Source: Arthrobacter sp. B6
GTDB taxonomy: Bacteria > Actinomycetota > Actinomycetes > Actinomycetales > Micrococcaceae
Reading direction: 5' to 3'
Assembly (NCBI RefSeq): GCF_001663775.1
Contig: NZ_KV467168.1
Coordinates: forward strand, 3,028,780 to 3,092,779
DNA: 64,000 nt
Positions 17,748 to 26,769 of this stretch are shown in pieces. Positions within the stretch are counted from its first letter, which is position 1. Every line of letters starts with the position of its first letter. The notes under the pieces were generated by a model. It worked only from the letters and a program-made list of their open reading frames with translations. It had not been told where the DNA came from and did not search any database. The position numbers and the translations under genes were made by a program.

Positions 17748-18633
17748 GTGTCGTTTCCTGTCTTTAGACCTCCGAACGACCTAAACGTATTCAGGCAGCT
17801 TGGGCAGAGGCAGGCAACGGGCTGATAGGTCACTGCAAGTCGGCAAGGAGCTTTCTGGGAATTGGCTGGATATAGCCTATAGAAAAATTTTGTTAGCCCC
17901 ACAAAGAGCGCGACGCAAAGTAGGTTCTGCCGAGCGGCCGTGTAGGCGTTGGGACCGTTCCCTACGGAGAGTCGGGACACTCATAGCCGATCCGGGCAGG
18001 ATGGAAATATCGTTTGTTCACCCTTGCAGGAACAACTAGCACCCCCTGAAACCCCGATCATAGAGCTACCGTCAAGCTGCAGGGATCGGACATGCATTTG
18101 CTTCCTGACCAAGGTGGCGGGAGCAATGTGACCATGTGCCGTCCACGGCTGGGGGTCAATCGGGTTATCCACGGCTGGACAGAGGGAGGCCGTTGGGAGC
18201 GCTCCTGGATGCCTTCTGTCATCGTCTCGTTTGATGAATAGCTAAGGCGGCGCCCGTGGCAGAGCCCTCGCAATGCCGGGGACTACGGAAACCCCGCCCA
18301 TGGGGGACGGGCGGGGTTCCAAGAGAACTCGTGGCAGAACAGTCGGAAATAACGACTTGGGCTGGCCGTGTTGACCGTCTCTATGCCACGAGGTACGCAA
18401 GCGCCGGGCTGCGGGAGCATCTGGTTTCCTGGTTCTGGTCGCGGGTGTCCTGGCCGGGAACGCCCGTTGATGGGTTATCGACAAAGACGACTTGCCCCAC
18501 TTGCCCCTGCGATGCGCTACTGCTCTGGAGTTCCTCGCCGACACCTGCATAACCAGGCTTAGGTTCCAGCCTGGGTTCATCGAGACTTTGCACCGTTCCG
18601 ATGCAGGGACGGGAGCCCTGGGTCTGGTGAGAA
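17748..18633. other. Long gene-free region with hairpin and a DnaA-box-like repeat
   Basis: No supported gene. It contains a 10-bp G+C hairpin at 18290-18318 (AACCCCGCCC and its complement) and, at 18152-18179, the first copy of a direct repeat with GGTTATCCACGGCTGGA that recurs at 19705-19732 beyond the DUF1206 gene. Confidence 0.5.
18152..18179 (+). repeat. Direct repeat with DnaA-box-like core, copy 1
   Basis: GGGGTCAAT, two to three variable bases, then GGTTATCCACGGCTGGA. The related copy lies at 19705-19732. Similarity continues loosely for ~40 nt downstream (CCGTTGGG, then CTCCTGG or CTCCCTGG). The core TTATCCACG differs from a DnaA box (TTATCCACA) by one base. Confidence 0.6.
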
Positions 18634-19557
18634 ATGCCCCATATTGTGGAAAAGTATAAGTCTCACAACGATGGCTGGTGGATCGTGCAGCACGAGATGG
18701 AACGTTCGACCCAGAAATGGAAGACACTGGCACGCGATCTTGGTCGTGTGGCCATGAGAGTATTCGGCCGTCTTGAAGATGCGGCCGACTCCAGAACGTT
18801 CGAAGTGTGCGCACGAATTGGGTACTCGGCCAATGGATTGCTCCATTTTGTTGTCGGCGTTATCGCCGTTAGCGTGGCCGCTGGCGCCCGGGGCGACATT
18901 GAACGATCGGGCGCACTGGAAGCCCTCGCGGACCTACCCGGTGGATACATCCTGCTGTGGACCAGTTTCCTAGGGGCCGCGGCCCTTGCGGTTTTTCAGC
19001 TGAGCGAGGCCGCTTTTCGTTGGAAACACCGAGACAAAAAGGAAAAAGTCATGAAGCGGCTGAAAGCCGGTTTCAAGGCAACTGCATATGCTGCAGTCTC
19101 TGTGTCATTCGGTGTCTATGCCCTTGGCGGCGAGACTGACAGCAGCGCCCAGGCTCGGAAGTTAACGGCAGACCTGTTGGCGGCTCCGTTAGGTGCCGCA
19201 CTGTTGATTGCAGTAGGTGTGGGAATCATTGCCATCGGGTGCTATCACCTCTTCAAGGGTGCCACTAAGGGCTACCGCAAGGACCTCGGGACACTCCCAC
19301 AAGGACCTCGTGGTGCTGTAATCCATATCCTGGGTTCGGTTGGGTATTTGGCGAAGGGCTTTGCTTTGGCGGTGGTGGGGGCGCTTATCATTGTGGCCGC
19401 AGTAACTGCATCACCCGAGGACTCCACTGGTTTGGACGGGGCGTTGAAAGCATTACAGGGACAGTTCCTTGGCACTGTCGCTCTTTCGATCGTAGCGATT
19501 GGGCTCGTATGCTACGGCCTATACAGCATCATCCGCGCACCTCTGGACAGGATGTGA
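18634..19557 (+). CDS. DUF1206 membrane protein
   Basis: 307 residues. A polar N-terminus of ~65 residues is followed by three repeats, each with a pair of transmembrane segments and starting ARIGYSANGLLHF, GFKATAYAAVSVSFG and GSVGYLAKGFALAVVG. This is the triple-hairpin layout of DUF1206, so six membrane spans. A GGTGAG box lies 4-5 nt before the ATG. Members are frequent in soil actinobacteria; function is not established. Confidence 0.85.
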   Translation: MPHIVEKYKSHNDGWWIVQHEMERSTQKWKTLARDLGRVAMRVFGRLEDAADSRTFEVCARIGYSANGLLHFVVGVIAVSVAAGARGDIERSGALEALADLPGGYILLWTSFLGAAALAVFQLSEAAFRWKHRDKKEKVMKRLKAGFKATAYAAVSVSFGVYALGGETDSSAQARKLTADLLAAPLGAALLIAVGVGIIAIGCYHLFKGATKGYRKDLGTLPQGPRGAVIHILGSVGYLAKGFALAVVGALIIVAAVTASPEDSTGLDGALKALQGQFLGTVALSIVAIGLVCYGLYSIIRAPLDRM

Positions 19558-20125
19558 TCCCCTGGTCATCCTCTCCGCGTGCGGGAGTGGCCTCCTCGTC
19601 CTGCTCTGGCCCGGGCAGTTCCTTGCAGCCCGCCTAACTGGCGCCCTTGCTATTGCGGTCCTCTGCGGCCGGACTGTTCGGCGACTTTTGATCCGGCCAT
19701 GGCTGGGGTCAATTCAGGTTATCCACGGCTGGAACTAGGCGCCGTTGGGTAACTCCCTGGCAGCAGCGGTGGATAACCTATGAGAATTGTCCCTGGCTGT
19801 GGGCGGCGGTTGCACACCGCTTCTTCGAAGCGGAGCGACAGTCAATTCCCGTTGTCAGGCTGGAGTGTGCCCTAACCGGACTTACACTCGGCACGCCGGC
19901 CAGGTTTTCGGGCTTGATGACTCCGGCTGCCTACCCGAGGCCGCCATGACTTTGATTGAACTGGTCCCACAGTGTTGTTCAGAAGGCTTGCATAGTCCGA
20001 AATCGAATATGCACGCGTACCAGTAGCCCACACTCGGACATGCCCTTGCTTCCTGCCCCCCGCCTAATGCCGGGAAACCGGATATCAGCCCTGGCCGTGG
20101 CACTGCCGGCATTTTGGGGTGCTGA
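19558..20125. other. Intergenic region with inverted repeat
   Basis: No gene supported. It holds the second copy of the DnaA-box-like direct repeat and an 11-bp perfect inverted repeat, AGGTTATCCAC at 19716-19726 and GTGGATAACCT at 19769-19779. Confidence 0.5.
19705..19779. repeat. Direct repeat copy 2 forming an 11-bp inverted repeat
   Basis: Contains the second GGTTATCCACGGCTGGA copy. Its first part, AGGTTATCCAC, is mirrored exactly by GTGGATAACCT 42 nt later. The structure could be a protein-binding dyad or a weak hairpin. The upstream copy at 18152 lacks the mirrored half. Confidence 0.55.
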
Positions 20126-22054
20126 TTGAATGGGGAGATGAGAGATCAGGTTGCTGAGCACTTGTCCACGCCATTGGAGGAATACGCACTCCTGTCCGAT
20201 ATGGGCACCGGTCCGCTGGTGTCGCGGGAAGGCAGCATCGACTGGTTATGTTTCCCCCGCTTTGACTCGCCGTCCGTCTTCGCGGCTCTGCTAGGAAATC
20301 CGGAAGATGGACGGTGGAAGCTATCGCCCGTCAACGGGGAGGTGATCTCCCGCCGGTATCTGCCGCGGACGTTCATCCTGGAAACCACCTGGCGGACAGC
20401 GACCGGGACGGTTGTCGTCACTGACTTCCTGCCGCCCGGTGACACGCAATCAGATCTTGTGCGGCGGGTGGAATGCGTCTCCGGGACCGTTGAGGTTGAG
20501 CATGACCTCCGGATCCGCTTCGACTACGTCCGGGCCAAACCTTGGACCCGGCGGGTTGACCTCGACGGGACTGACATCCGGGGGTTGCTGTCGGTGGCCG
20601 GGCCGGATGCGCTGTTGCTGGCCGGACCGTTGCTGCATCCGTACGAGGAGCAGCAGGTAGAGCCGCAAGCCGGCATGGAGGAACGGCACGAGGCATCCCC
20701 GGAAGGCCACGCGGACGATTATCAGGGCGCTGTGTCCACGCGACTGACCGGACAGTTTCCGCTCTCCGCCGGTGAGTCCGCTGACTGGGTACTCACCTGG
20801 CACCCGTCCCATGATGAACTTCCTACACCGGCAGACCCGGCCGCAGCCTTGGAGGCAACGACCGCTTTCTGGGTGGACTGGTCTTCTCGCGTAGAGGTCC
20901 ACGATCAGCACGATCAGGCGGTGTTGCGCTCCCTTATGGTGTTGCGGGCACTCACACACGGCAGGACTGGCGGCATCGTGGCAGCTCCCACCACGTCATT
21001 GCCCGAGGAGTTCGGCGGGTCTCGCAACTGGGACTACCGTTACACCTGGCTGCGGGACGCGGCTCTGACAATCGAGGCCCTCATAGCCCACGACTTCACC
21101 GACGGCGCTCTGCACTGGCGCAACTGGCTCCTGCGCGCGGTTGCCGGTGACCTTGATCAGGTGCAGATCATGTACGGCATCGCGGGGGAACGCCAACTGC
21201 CTGAGAGCGAACTGCAGCACCTGGGCGGCTACGAGGGATCGAAACCGGTGCGGATTGGCAACGGGGCCGCAGGTCAGTACCAGGCCGATGTCATCGGCGA
21301 GGTAATGCTGGCGCTGGCTGCCCTTCGCGACGCCGGCGTGCCAGAGGGGGAGTACTCGTGGGGGCTGCAGAAGAACCTGTTGCGTTTCTGCGAGCAGAAC
21401 CTAGACCGTAAAGGCCACGGGATATGGGAGATGCGAGGGGAAGCAGAATACTTCGTTCATGGACGGGTCATGATGTGGGCGGCGTTCGATCAGGGTGTAC
21501 GCGCGGTGGAGGAGCAAGGACTGGAAGGGCCTGCGGAACGATGGAGGGGCCTGCGAGATCGGCTGCGTGAGGAGATAATGGACCGCGGCTTCAACGACGA
21601 GCTCAACTCGTTCACACAAACTTACTCAAACACCGAGGTGGACGCGTCGTTGCTGCAGCTGCCGCACACCGGTTTCGTGGCATACGATGACCCGAAAATG
21701 CTTGGCACCGTTGCCCGGATAGAGACCGATTTGCAGGAGGAACACGGCCTGCTGCACCGCTACCGCACGGCCTCAGGACTCGATGGGTTGGAAGGCCATG
21801 AGTACCCGTTTCTCATCTGCACGTTCTGGTTGGTGGAACAATACGCATTCAGCGGCCGCATAGAGGACGCCACAGCCTTACTGGACCAGCTCACCAGCTA
21901 CGCGAACGACGTCGGGCTTTACGCGGAGGAGTACGATCCTGTCAGCGCGCGGCTGGCTGGGAACTTCCCTCAGGCATTCAGCCACCTCGGCTTCATTCGA
22001 GCAGCCGACGCCGTCACCAAGGCCAAACTAGACCTTCGAAGCCGCCTGGAATGA
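20126..22054 (+). CDS. Glycoside hydrolase family 15 protein
   Basis: 642 residues. The N-terminal beta-sandwich (GSIDWLCFPRFDSPSVFAALLG) and (alpha/alpha)6 barrel motifs match GH15: SRNWDYRYTWLRDAAL, EVDASLLQLPHTGFV, and the catalytic-base region EEYDPVSARLAGNFPQAFSH. In actinobacteria this group includes glucoamylase-like enzymes and cytoplasmic trehalases; the sequence alone does not decide between them. No signal peptide is seen. The start is uncertain: TTG 20126 with a GGGGTG box, or ATG 20138, which is too close to its box. Confidence 0.9.
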   Translation: MNGEMRDQVAEHLSTPLEEYALLSDMGTGPLVSREGSIDWLCFPRFDSPSVFAALLGNPEDGRWKLSPVNGEVISRRYLPRTFILETTWRTATGTVVVTDFLPPGDTQSDLVRRVECVSGTVEVEHDLRIRFDYVRAKPWTRRVDLDGTDIRGLLSVAGPDALLLAGPLLHPYEEQQVEPQAGMEERHEASPEGHADDYQGAVSTRLTGQFPLSAGESADWVLTWHPSHDELPTPADPAAALEATTAFWVDWSSRVEVHDQHDQAVLRSLMVLRALTHGRTGGIVAAPTTSLPEEFGGSRNWDYRYTWLRDAALTIEALIAHDFTDGALHWRNWLLRAVAGDLDQVQIMYGIAGERQLPESELQHLGGYEGSKPVRIGNGAAGQYQADVIGEVMLALAALRDAGVPEGEYSWGLQKNLLRFCEQNLDRKGHGIWEMRGEAEYFVHGRVMMWAAFDQGVRAVEEQGLEGPAERWRGLRDRLREEIMDRGFNDELNSFTQTYSNTEVDASLLQLPHTGFVAYDDPKMLGTVARIETDLQEEHGLLHRYRTASGLDGLEGHEYPFLICTFWLVEQYAFSGRIEDATALLDQLTSYANDVGLYAEEYDPVSARLAGNFPQAFSHLGFIRAADAVTKAKLDLRSRLE

Positions 22055-22370
22055 GCTCAGCCGATTCATGCCTTCTGCCCACAGCACCAACCCGCTCCTA
22101 GCGGCTTTAGTTTTGAAGGACACTTAGATTAAGGAAGTTGGCATCTGTGGCGGGACGAGTACCGCCATGTAAGGATATGGCCGAGACATTGCGCAAGTTC
22201 AGCGACCCGTGGTGCAGTCCTCTGCCGACGAGGGTGCCTCGTCACTGCCTACTTCACTGCGCCCGGCGCGCATTACGATTCAATGCAGTCCCATAGGCTG
22301 GCCTGAGGGTCGCTGGCATTGTAGATGGGGTCTTCATTGTCGGTCAGTTGTTGGTTCGAGCGGCATGTTC

Positions 22371-22856
22371 TTAACTGCCGGGTTCGGCGTGGCGGGTGGT
22401 ACGCATCGGTGGGAGTGGCGGGTCCCCGGTTGGGGCCGGGACCAGCGCGGCCCGGTCCTGTGCAGGCAGCACCCACCACCGGGTCCGCGGGAGGCCGGTC
22501 TGCTGCCACCGGCGAAAGGCCCGGACAGTAGCTCCCAGCCAGGTGAGTCCTATCAGCCAGCCACCGAGTATCGGCCCGGGTGGGACTGCCTCGGCGAGTA
22601 TCCGGATGATCTCGAAGCCGATCACGGACGCGGCTGTTCCAACTATCGCCCAGGTCCTGCCTTTCACCGGGACTGCGGGACGGATGACCAGGAGCAGCAC
22701 GCCCGAAGTGACACTGAGTTGTATCGATCCGCTGGAGAACAAAGTTTCCGCCCCGAAGGTCCCGGTCATCATGGCAGCGAAGGCCAACAGAAGCAGAAGA
22801 GCCCAGGCGCACTGCGCCATGAACCGGGGCATCCCCTCTTTCTGTTCGCTGGCCAT
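22371..22856 (-). CDS. Internally deleted PAP2 paralogue lacking the catalytic domain
   Basis: 161 residues from the ATG at 22856 (GAGGGGAG box as in the paralogue). It keeps the first ~15 residues, then jumps to the AFAA...LFSSGS segment, keeps the VIGFEIIRILAEAVPPGPILGGWLIG region, and joins directly to the last residues RTTRHAEPGS, which correspond to RTTRHAGTSS in the full copy. The PSGH phosphatase domain is gone. It retains about three membrane segments. It could be a decaying pseudogene whose deletions happen to be in frame, or a trimmed membrane protein. Confidence 0.6.
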   Translation of the reverse strand: MASEQKEGMPRFMAQCAWALLLLLAFAAMMTGTFGAETLFSSGSIQLSVTSGVLLLVIRPAVPVKGRTWAIVGTAASVIGFEIIRILAEAVPPGPILGGWLIGLTWLGATVRAFRRWQQTGLPRTRWWVLPAQDRAALVPAPTGDPPLPPMRTTRHAEPGS

Positions 22857-22911
22857 TGCGGCTCCCCTCGTGTGGTTCTTATCCAACCTGGATCAATGTT
22901 CTGGTGGCGGG

Positions 22912-23337
22912 CTACGGTTGGCGGTGGGGCGTTTGATTGGGACTTCGGTCCAAGTGGTGTCGGGAGGCCCCTCTGCTCATGGTTGTTTTGCTCAGTTGCC
23001 GGGCTTTGTTCCAGCTTCTTATGGAGGTCCAGATGACGGCGGCAATCGGAACGGCGAGGACCGCCCCGATGATGCCGGCCAGGATCGCACCCACGGCTAG
23101 AGCAATGAGGATCACCAGCGGGTGGAGTTTGACGGCTTTTCCCACCAGGGGTCGGATCGCGCCGGTAAGCAGCAGTGCAATCAGCGCTGGTATGAGGACC
23201 AGCTTTACCGCGCTCAGGGCCATGGATGTCAGGACTACGGCCAGGACCGCGAGGATCGCCAGGTTCAATTTGACGTCTGCGTGGCCTACACCCGTGGTCC
23301 AGACATTTGGTCTCCCGTCCGGCGGCGAGGCACTCAT
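22912..23337 (-). CDS. Internally deleted AI-2E family paralogue
   Basis: 141 residues from the ATG at 23337, matching the paralogue's start and ATGA overlap. The first ~65 residues align up to AIRPLV and then continue with GKAVKLHPLVIL, skipping exactly 240 codons of the full-length protein. The breakpoint lies in a CCA shared by both ends. The C-terminus is then altered. About four of the usual seven or eight membrane spans remain, so transport is unlikely. Confidence 0.55.
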   Translation of the reverse strand: MSASPPDGRPNVWTTGVGHADVKLNLAILAVLAVVLTSMALSAVKLVLIPALIALLLTGAIRPLVGKAVKLHPLVILIALAVGAILAGIIGAVLAVPIAAVIWTSIRSWNKARQLSKTTMSRGASRHHLDRSPNQTPHRQP

Positions 23338-23428
23338 TGTTCCGCCAGGCTCTGGATTGCCGAGGCTCGGTCTTTCCATCGGGCCAGCAGTAGGCCGGCG
23401 ACGACTGCACCCGCTCCGCCCACGGCTA
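23334..23428 (-). pseudogene. 3' remnant of the DUF2238-like gene
   Basis: The last ~30 codons (AVGGAGAVVAGLLLARW to SLAEQ-stop) of a second copy of the gene at 13097-13693. Homology ends abruptly at 23428, which marks the right end of the duplicated block. Confidence 0.75.
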
Positions 23429-23452
23429 AGAGGATAGCCCCATAATGAAATT

Positions 23453-23557
23453 ATGACTAAAGACGCGGCGCTAGAAGCTGAACCACGGCAAATAGGAGGC
23501 GACGCCACAACTTTGGCCTATCACATCACACGGACACTTCTCGAGCCGATCAGATGA
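23453..23557 (+). CDS. Possible 34-residue leader peptide gene
   Basis: A 34-codon frame (MTKDAALEAEP...) ends in an ATGA that overlaps the start of the DUF6328 gene, a typical coupling arrangement. The product is not recognised and the ribosome binding site is weak, so this is tentative. Confidence 0.35.
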   Translation: MTKDAALEAEPRQIGGDATTLAYHITRTLLEPIR

Positions 23558-24009
23558 CGGACGACGAAGACTCTGAGGTAGCGGCACGGCAACTTGACGA
23601 GTTGTCCAGTGAACTCCGAACGATCATTCCCGGGGTGACAGTGCTGTTCGCGTTCCTCTTAACTGTTCCCTTTTCCTCCCGATTCGTCGGTATGCCGGAG
23701 CAAGATCGGATCGTATACATGGTGTCGCTGATGTCGGCCGGTGGTTCCCTCGTGCTCCTGCTAGGGGAGAGCGCCTACCATCGGCTACGGGGTAAACCCT
23801 ATGACAAGAAGCTGCTGATCCGTACGGCAACACGTCAAGCAATAACGGCCCTGGCACTGCTACTGGTCTCACTGACGAGTTCGATCTGGTACGTGACGCA
23901 AGTGGTCTTTCCTGGTGATCTCGCGATGGCGACCGCTGGTGGTTTGTTGGCACTAGGACTTGTCACCTGGTTATTCCTGCCACTGGCACGACGACTACAC
24001 GGTCGTTGA
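23554..24009 (+). CDS. DUF6328 family membrane protein
   Basis: 151 residues with an acidic N-terminus and four transmembrane segments. The layout ELRTIIPGVTVLFAFLLTVPF, then a QDRIVYMVSL segment, then the YHRLRG loop, matches DUF6328 as seen in actinobacteria. The role is unknown. It starts within an ATGA overlap with a possible short leader frame and is followed directly by IS110 debris. Confidence 0.82.
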   Translation: MTDDEDSEVAARQLDELSSELRTIIPGVTVLFAFLLTVPFSSRFVGMPEQDRIVYMVSLMSAGGSLVLLLGESAYHRLRGKPYDKKLLIRTATRQAITALALLLVSLTSSIWYVTQVVFPGDLAMATAGGLLALGLVTWLFLPLARRLHGR

Positions 24010-24052
24010 TCGGGTTCGAAGGACTCGCCTTCCGGAAAGAGGTGGCTCATTC

Positions 24053-24400
24053 GGCGTGGGCTGACGTATTCCCGCTCCCAGGGCGGGATCACCAAGACCG
24101 GGAACACCCATGCCCGCCGCCTGCTGGTCGAGGCCGCCTGGCATCACCGCCGGCCCATTACCATGCCAGCCAGGAGATGCGCTCCCGCCGGGACGTCGCG
24201 GACGAGGTGTCCTTAGGTCCGCGGCCATCAGGGCAACCACCGGCCGCACCGCAAGTGGGAGCAGTTCGAGCTCCCGGCACAAACGCCGGGTCATCGCCAA
24301 CGTCGCCGTTGCCCGGGAACTGGCCGGCTGGGTGCTGGTCCCTGGCAGCCCCGGTCCAACAGGAGCCCCCGTGGACGGATGAATAGACCTCCCGTTCCCG
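24053..24400 (+). pseudogene. 3' remnant of an IS110-type transposase
   Basis: A frame reads SRSQGGITKTGNTHARRLLV followed by EAAWHHRRP, the hallmark of the C-terminal (transposase_20) part of IS110/IS1111 transposases. Later pieces (YHASQEMRSRRDVADEV; VANVAVARELAGW) sit in other frames, so the gene is frameshifted and inactive. The 5' half is missing. Degraded IS 3' flank probably continues to about 24.65 kb. Confidence 0.75.
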
Positions 24401-24845
24401 CCCGTCCGGATGGCCTGGCAGCGTGGAGGAGACACGCGATACACCTATGGGCAACCGGCAAATCACCGGTGACGCCCGACATTGCTAGACCAGCGGCACC
24501 CCTCCAGCCGAACACCTCGTCCTGCGGTAACCAACCCGCGCATATCAGCAGTCGAGAGCGCTGCCGCCCTCCGTGATATCAGAAAAATTGTGGTCCGCTC
24601 CGGTCCTGTTCGCGGCCCTTGCCAGCTCAAACGTCCGGGGCGCGCAGGCTGATCGTGTGTTCCGGTCAGTTGCCGCTCAGCCGTGGTGCTCGTAATCCCG
24701 CATATCAGCATGGTCCTGGAGGGCCTTTCCGCGGGAACCGTGGATTGTTGCCTTGAGCACGCGTGAGAGTCTTCTGCTTCAACCTGCCCTCCCCGGATAC
24801 ACATTCATCCACAAGAACGGATACGGAAAGGAAGCGGAGACCGTC

Positions 24846-25025
24846 ATGGACGTTCTTCATGAGAAGTGTGCCAGCATCGACATATCCAAACGGGACGCCA
24901 AAGTCTGCGTGCGTCTACCGGGACGCCGTACTGGCCAGTACACCTCCGCAGTTACCAGGTGGGGGTCGACCGCTAACGAGGTCCTGGCTCTGCGGGAGGC
25001 CGGTTGCAGTCCAGCGCCCATTTAG
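24846..25025 (+). pseudogene. 5' remnant of an IS110-type transposase
   Basis: Behind a GGAAG/GGAG box the frame reads MDVLHEKCASIDISKRDAKV and continues to NEVLALREAG, the conserved N-terminus of IS110 transposases with the catalytic Asp of the DEDD-type RuvC-like domain (SIDISKRD). It is cut off after ~55 codons and runs into unrelated sequence. Together with the 24053-24400 piece, which is its order-reversed complement on the same strand, it points to deletion between two neighbouring copies. Confidence 0.8.
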
Positions 25026-25029
25026 AGCA

Positions 25030-25229
25030 CTTTTGTCGACTCCAGCGGCAACGGTGCACGCCATGACCGGCTCTGTTGCTATCAGCTGACCGAGGACCAC
25101 AAAGAGGAAGATGACGCCCAGGATCCCCATGGGCCTATCCAGACGTCGGGCCAGCACGTCCGCTGTGCCAAGCCGGTTGCTGCCCAGGGAGGTGCCGGCG
25201 GGCCCCGAGCTTTGTCCAGTGTCCGTCAT
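25030..25229 (-). pseudogene. Truncated membrane-protein gene, N-terminal part only
   Basis: The ATG at 25229 opens MTDTGQSSGPAG..., then RRLDRPMGILGVIFLFVVLG with one clear membrane segment. Shortly after, coding resemblance stops near the end of the IS110 fragment. It was probably interrupted by that element. The family is not identified. Confidence 0.5.
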
Positions 25230-25308
25230 CGCCCCAGTGCGGTCCTGTTGACAAGTGGTTGCGGGAACCGTTGTTTTGCACATGGTTGCTCCACCCCGCT
25301 GTAGAGGA

Positions 25309-26769
25309 TCACTTATTCAACACTGCCTCAAAAATTCTCTTCGCGTTCGGACTGGTCAGCTGTGCGCCGGTGGTGATGTCTACGCCTTCCATGACAATGG
25401 TGACAGCCACCTGCGGGTTGTTTGCGGGGGCGAATCCGGTGAACCACGAGTTGTTGGTTCCGTTGCCAAGCTCCGCCGTTCCGGTCTTGCCCGCCACCTG
25501 GACGCTCGGAACCGCTGCACGGTTCGCGATGCCTTCGCTTACAGCGCTGACCATCCACTCGGTGATCTGGTTGGCGATCTTCGGGGTGGTGGAAGTCCGC
25601 AGCTGCTCTGGCTGTGGCTCGTCAATGACGCGCAGATCCGGGGAGCGCACGGTCTTGATGAGGTTGGGCTGCATCTGCACGCCGTCGTTGGCGATCGCCG
25701 CGGTCATCATGGCAACCTGCAGCGGCGTGGCCCGGACGTCTTTCTGGCCGATAGCCGACTGCGCCAGACCGGGGGCGTCAAGGTTGTCGGGGAAGGTGTT
25801 GCCGAGGGCGTGGTCCAGCTTCAGCTGGTCTCCCACCTCCTGGCCGAAACCGAACTTTTTGGCCTGTTCTGCGATGGCATCGCGACCAAGGTCCAGGGCG
25901 ATGCTGGCGAACGGGGTGTTGCAGGACTGCTGCAGCGCGAACGCAAAACTGGCCGTATCCCGGGTGTAGCAGTTTCCGCCGGCGTAGTTGGGGAGCCGGT
26001 ATTGAATGCCCTCGAACGGCATTTCTGCAGGGTTGGGCAGCTCGCTGTCCTCGTTGTACTTCCCGGACGCCAAGGCCGCGGCGGTCACCACGAGCTTAAA
26101 CACGGAGCCCGGTGCAAGCTGCTCACCGGTGGGTCCGCTGACGTTGGGATTCAGGTTGATTCCAGGCACCTTGACGAGTTCGCTCATATTGGCGGCGGCG
26201 GCTTCCAGGTCATGCATTGCTACAAGATTGGGATTGTAGGAGGGCTTGGATACCATGGCCAGGATTGCGCCAGTCTTGGGGTCGGTGACGACAATGTGTC
26301 CGCGCTGCCCGTCTGGGATCAGGCTGTATGCAAGTTGCTGGAGTTCGGGGTCGATGGTGAGTTCCACGGACGCGCCCTTGGGCTGGCTTCCGAGGAACAG
26401 CTGCCCCAGCCGTTCCAGGAACAGCTGGTCGGAGTTGCCCGCCAGTACGCCCCCCATCGACTGTTCCAGGCCGGTGGCGCCGAAGTTCTGCGCGAAGTAA
26501 CCGGTGATCCCGGCGTACGGTTCCGGCTGCGGGTACGTGCGCTGGAAGGCACAGGTCTCCGAACCGGTTTTCACGGACTCTGCAACGGGAAATCCACCAA
26601 CGACGATGGCGCCGCGGTCGCTGCAGAAGGTCTGCAGGACGGCGCGCTGGTTCCAGGGGTTCGCCTTGAGCTCGTCGGCACCTATGACCTGGACATAGCT
26701 GATGGCGCCGAAAATGAGGGCGAACATAGCTATAGCCGCCACCCACGACTTCCGTATTGCGTGGTTCAC
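25309..26769 (-). CDS. pbpA: Penicillin-binding protein, PbpA-type transpeptidase
   Basis: A class B penicillin-binding protein of 486 residues: an N-terminal membrane anchor (~residues 10-30), a dimerisation region, and a transpeptidase domain with SxxK (SVFK, in APGSVFK), SxN (SCN, in QQSCNTP) and KTG (VAGKTGTAE). It crosslinks peptidoglycan outside the membrane. PbpA is usually in a cluster with rodA and serine/threonine kinase genes; here it stands alone next to IS debris, so it may be a paralogue. GTG start with a GGTGAAG box. Confidence 0.93.
   Translation of the reverse strand: MNHAIRKSWVAAIAMFALIFGAISYVQVIGADELKANPWNQRAVLQTFCSDRGAIVVGGFPVAESVKTGSETCAFQRTYPQPEPYAGITGYFAQNFGATGLEQSMGGVLAGNSDQLFLERLGQLFLGSQPKGASVELTIDPELQQLAYSLIPDGQRGHIVVTDPKTGAILAMVSKPSYNPNLVAMHDLEAAAANMSELVKVPGINLNPNVSGPTGEQLAPGSVFKLVVTAAALASGKYNEDSELPNPAEMPFEGIQYRLPNYAGGNCYTRDTASFAFALQQSCNTPFASIALDLGRDAIAEQAKKFGFGQEVGDQLKLDHALGNTFPDNLDAPGLAQSAIGQKDVRATPLQVAMMTAAIANDGVQMQPNLIKTVRSPDLRVIDEPQPEQLRTSTTPKIANQITEWMVSAVSEGIANRAAVPSVQVAGKTGTAELGNGTNNSWFTGFAPANNPQVAVTIVMEGVDITTGAQLTSPNAKRIFEAVLNK

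Larger units (their letters stand above)
22228..23428. repeat. Shrunken copy (B) of the 10.4-13.2 kb operon segment
   Basis: It aligns from the flank of the PAP2 gene to the end of the DUF2238-like gene. Three internal blocks are missing relative to copy A: ~85 codons of the PAP2 protein's N-terminal membrane region, ~215 codons covering the PAP2 catalytic domain, and 240 codons (720 nt) of the permease. All three losses keep the reading frame. Confidence 0.85.

Noticed and set aside
18256..18552. Possible transposase fragment (WAGRVDRLYATR...)
   Set aside because: The resemblance to transposase N-termini is too weak, and no other IS feature is nearby.
18152..19779. Replication origin based on TTATCCAC motifs
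   Set aside because: Only three near-matches, no cluster of DnaA boxes, no dnaA/dnaN genes.
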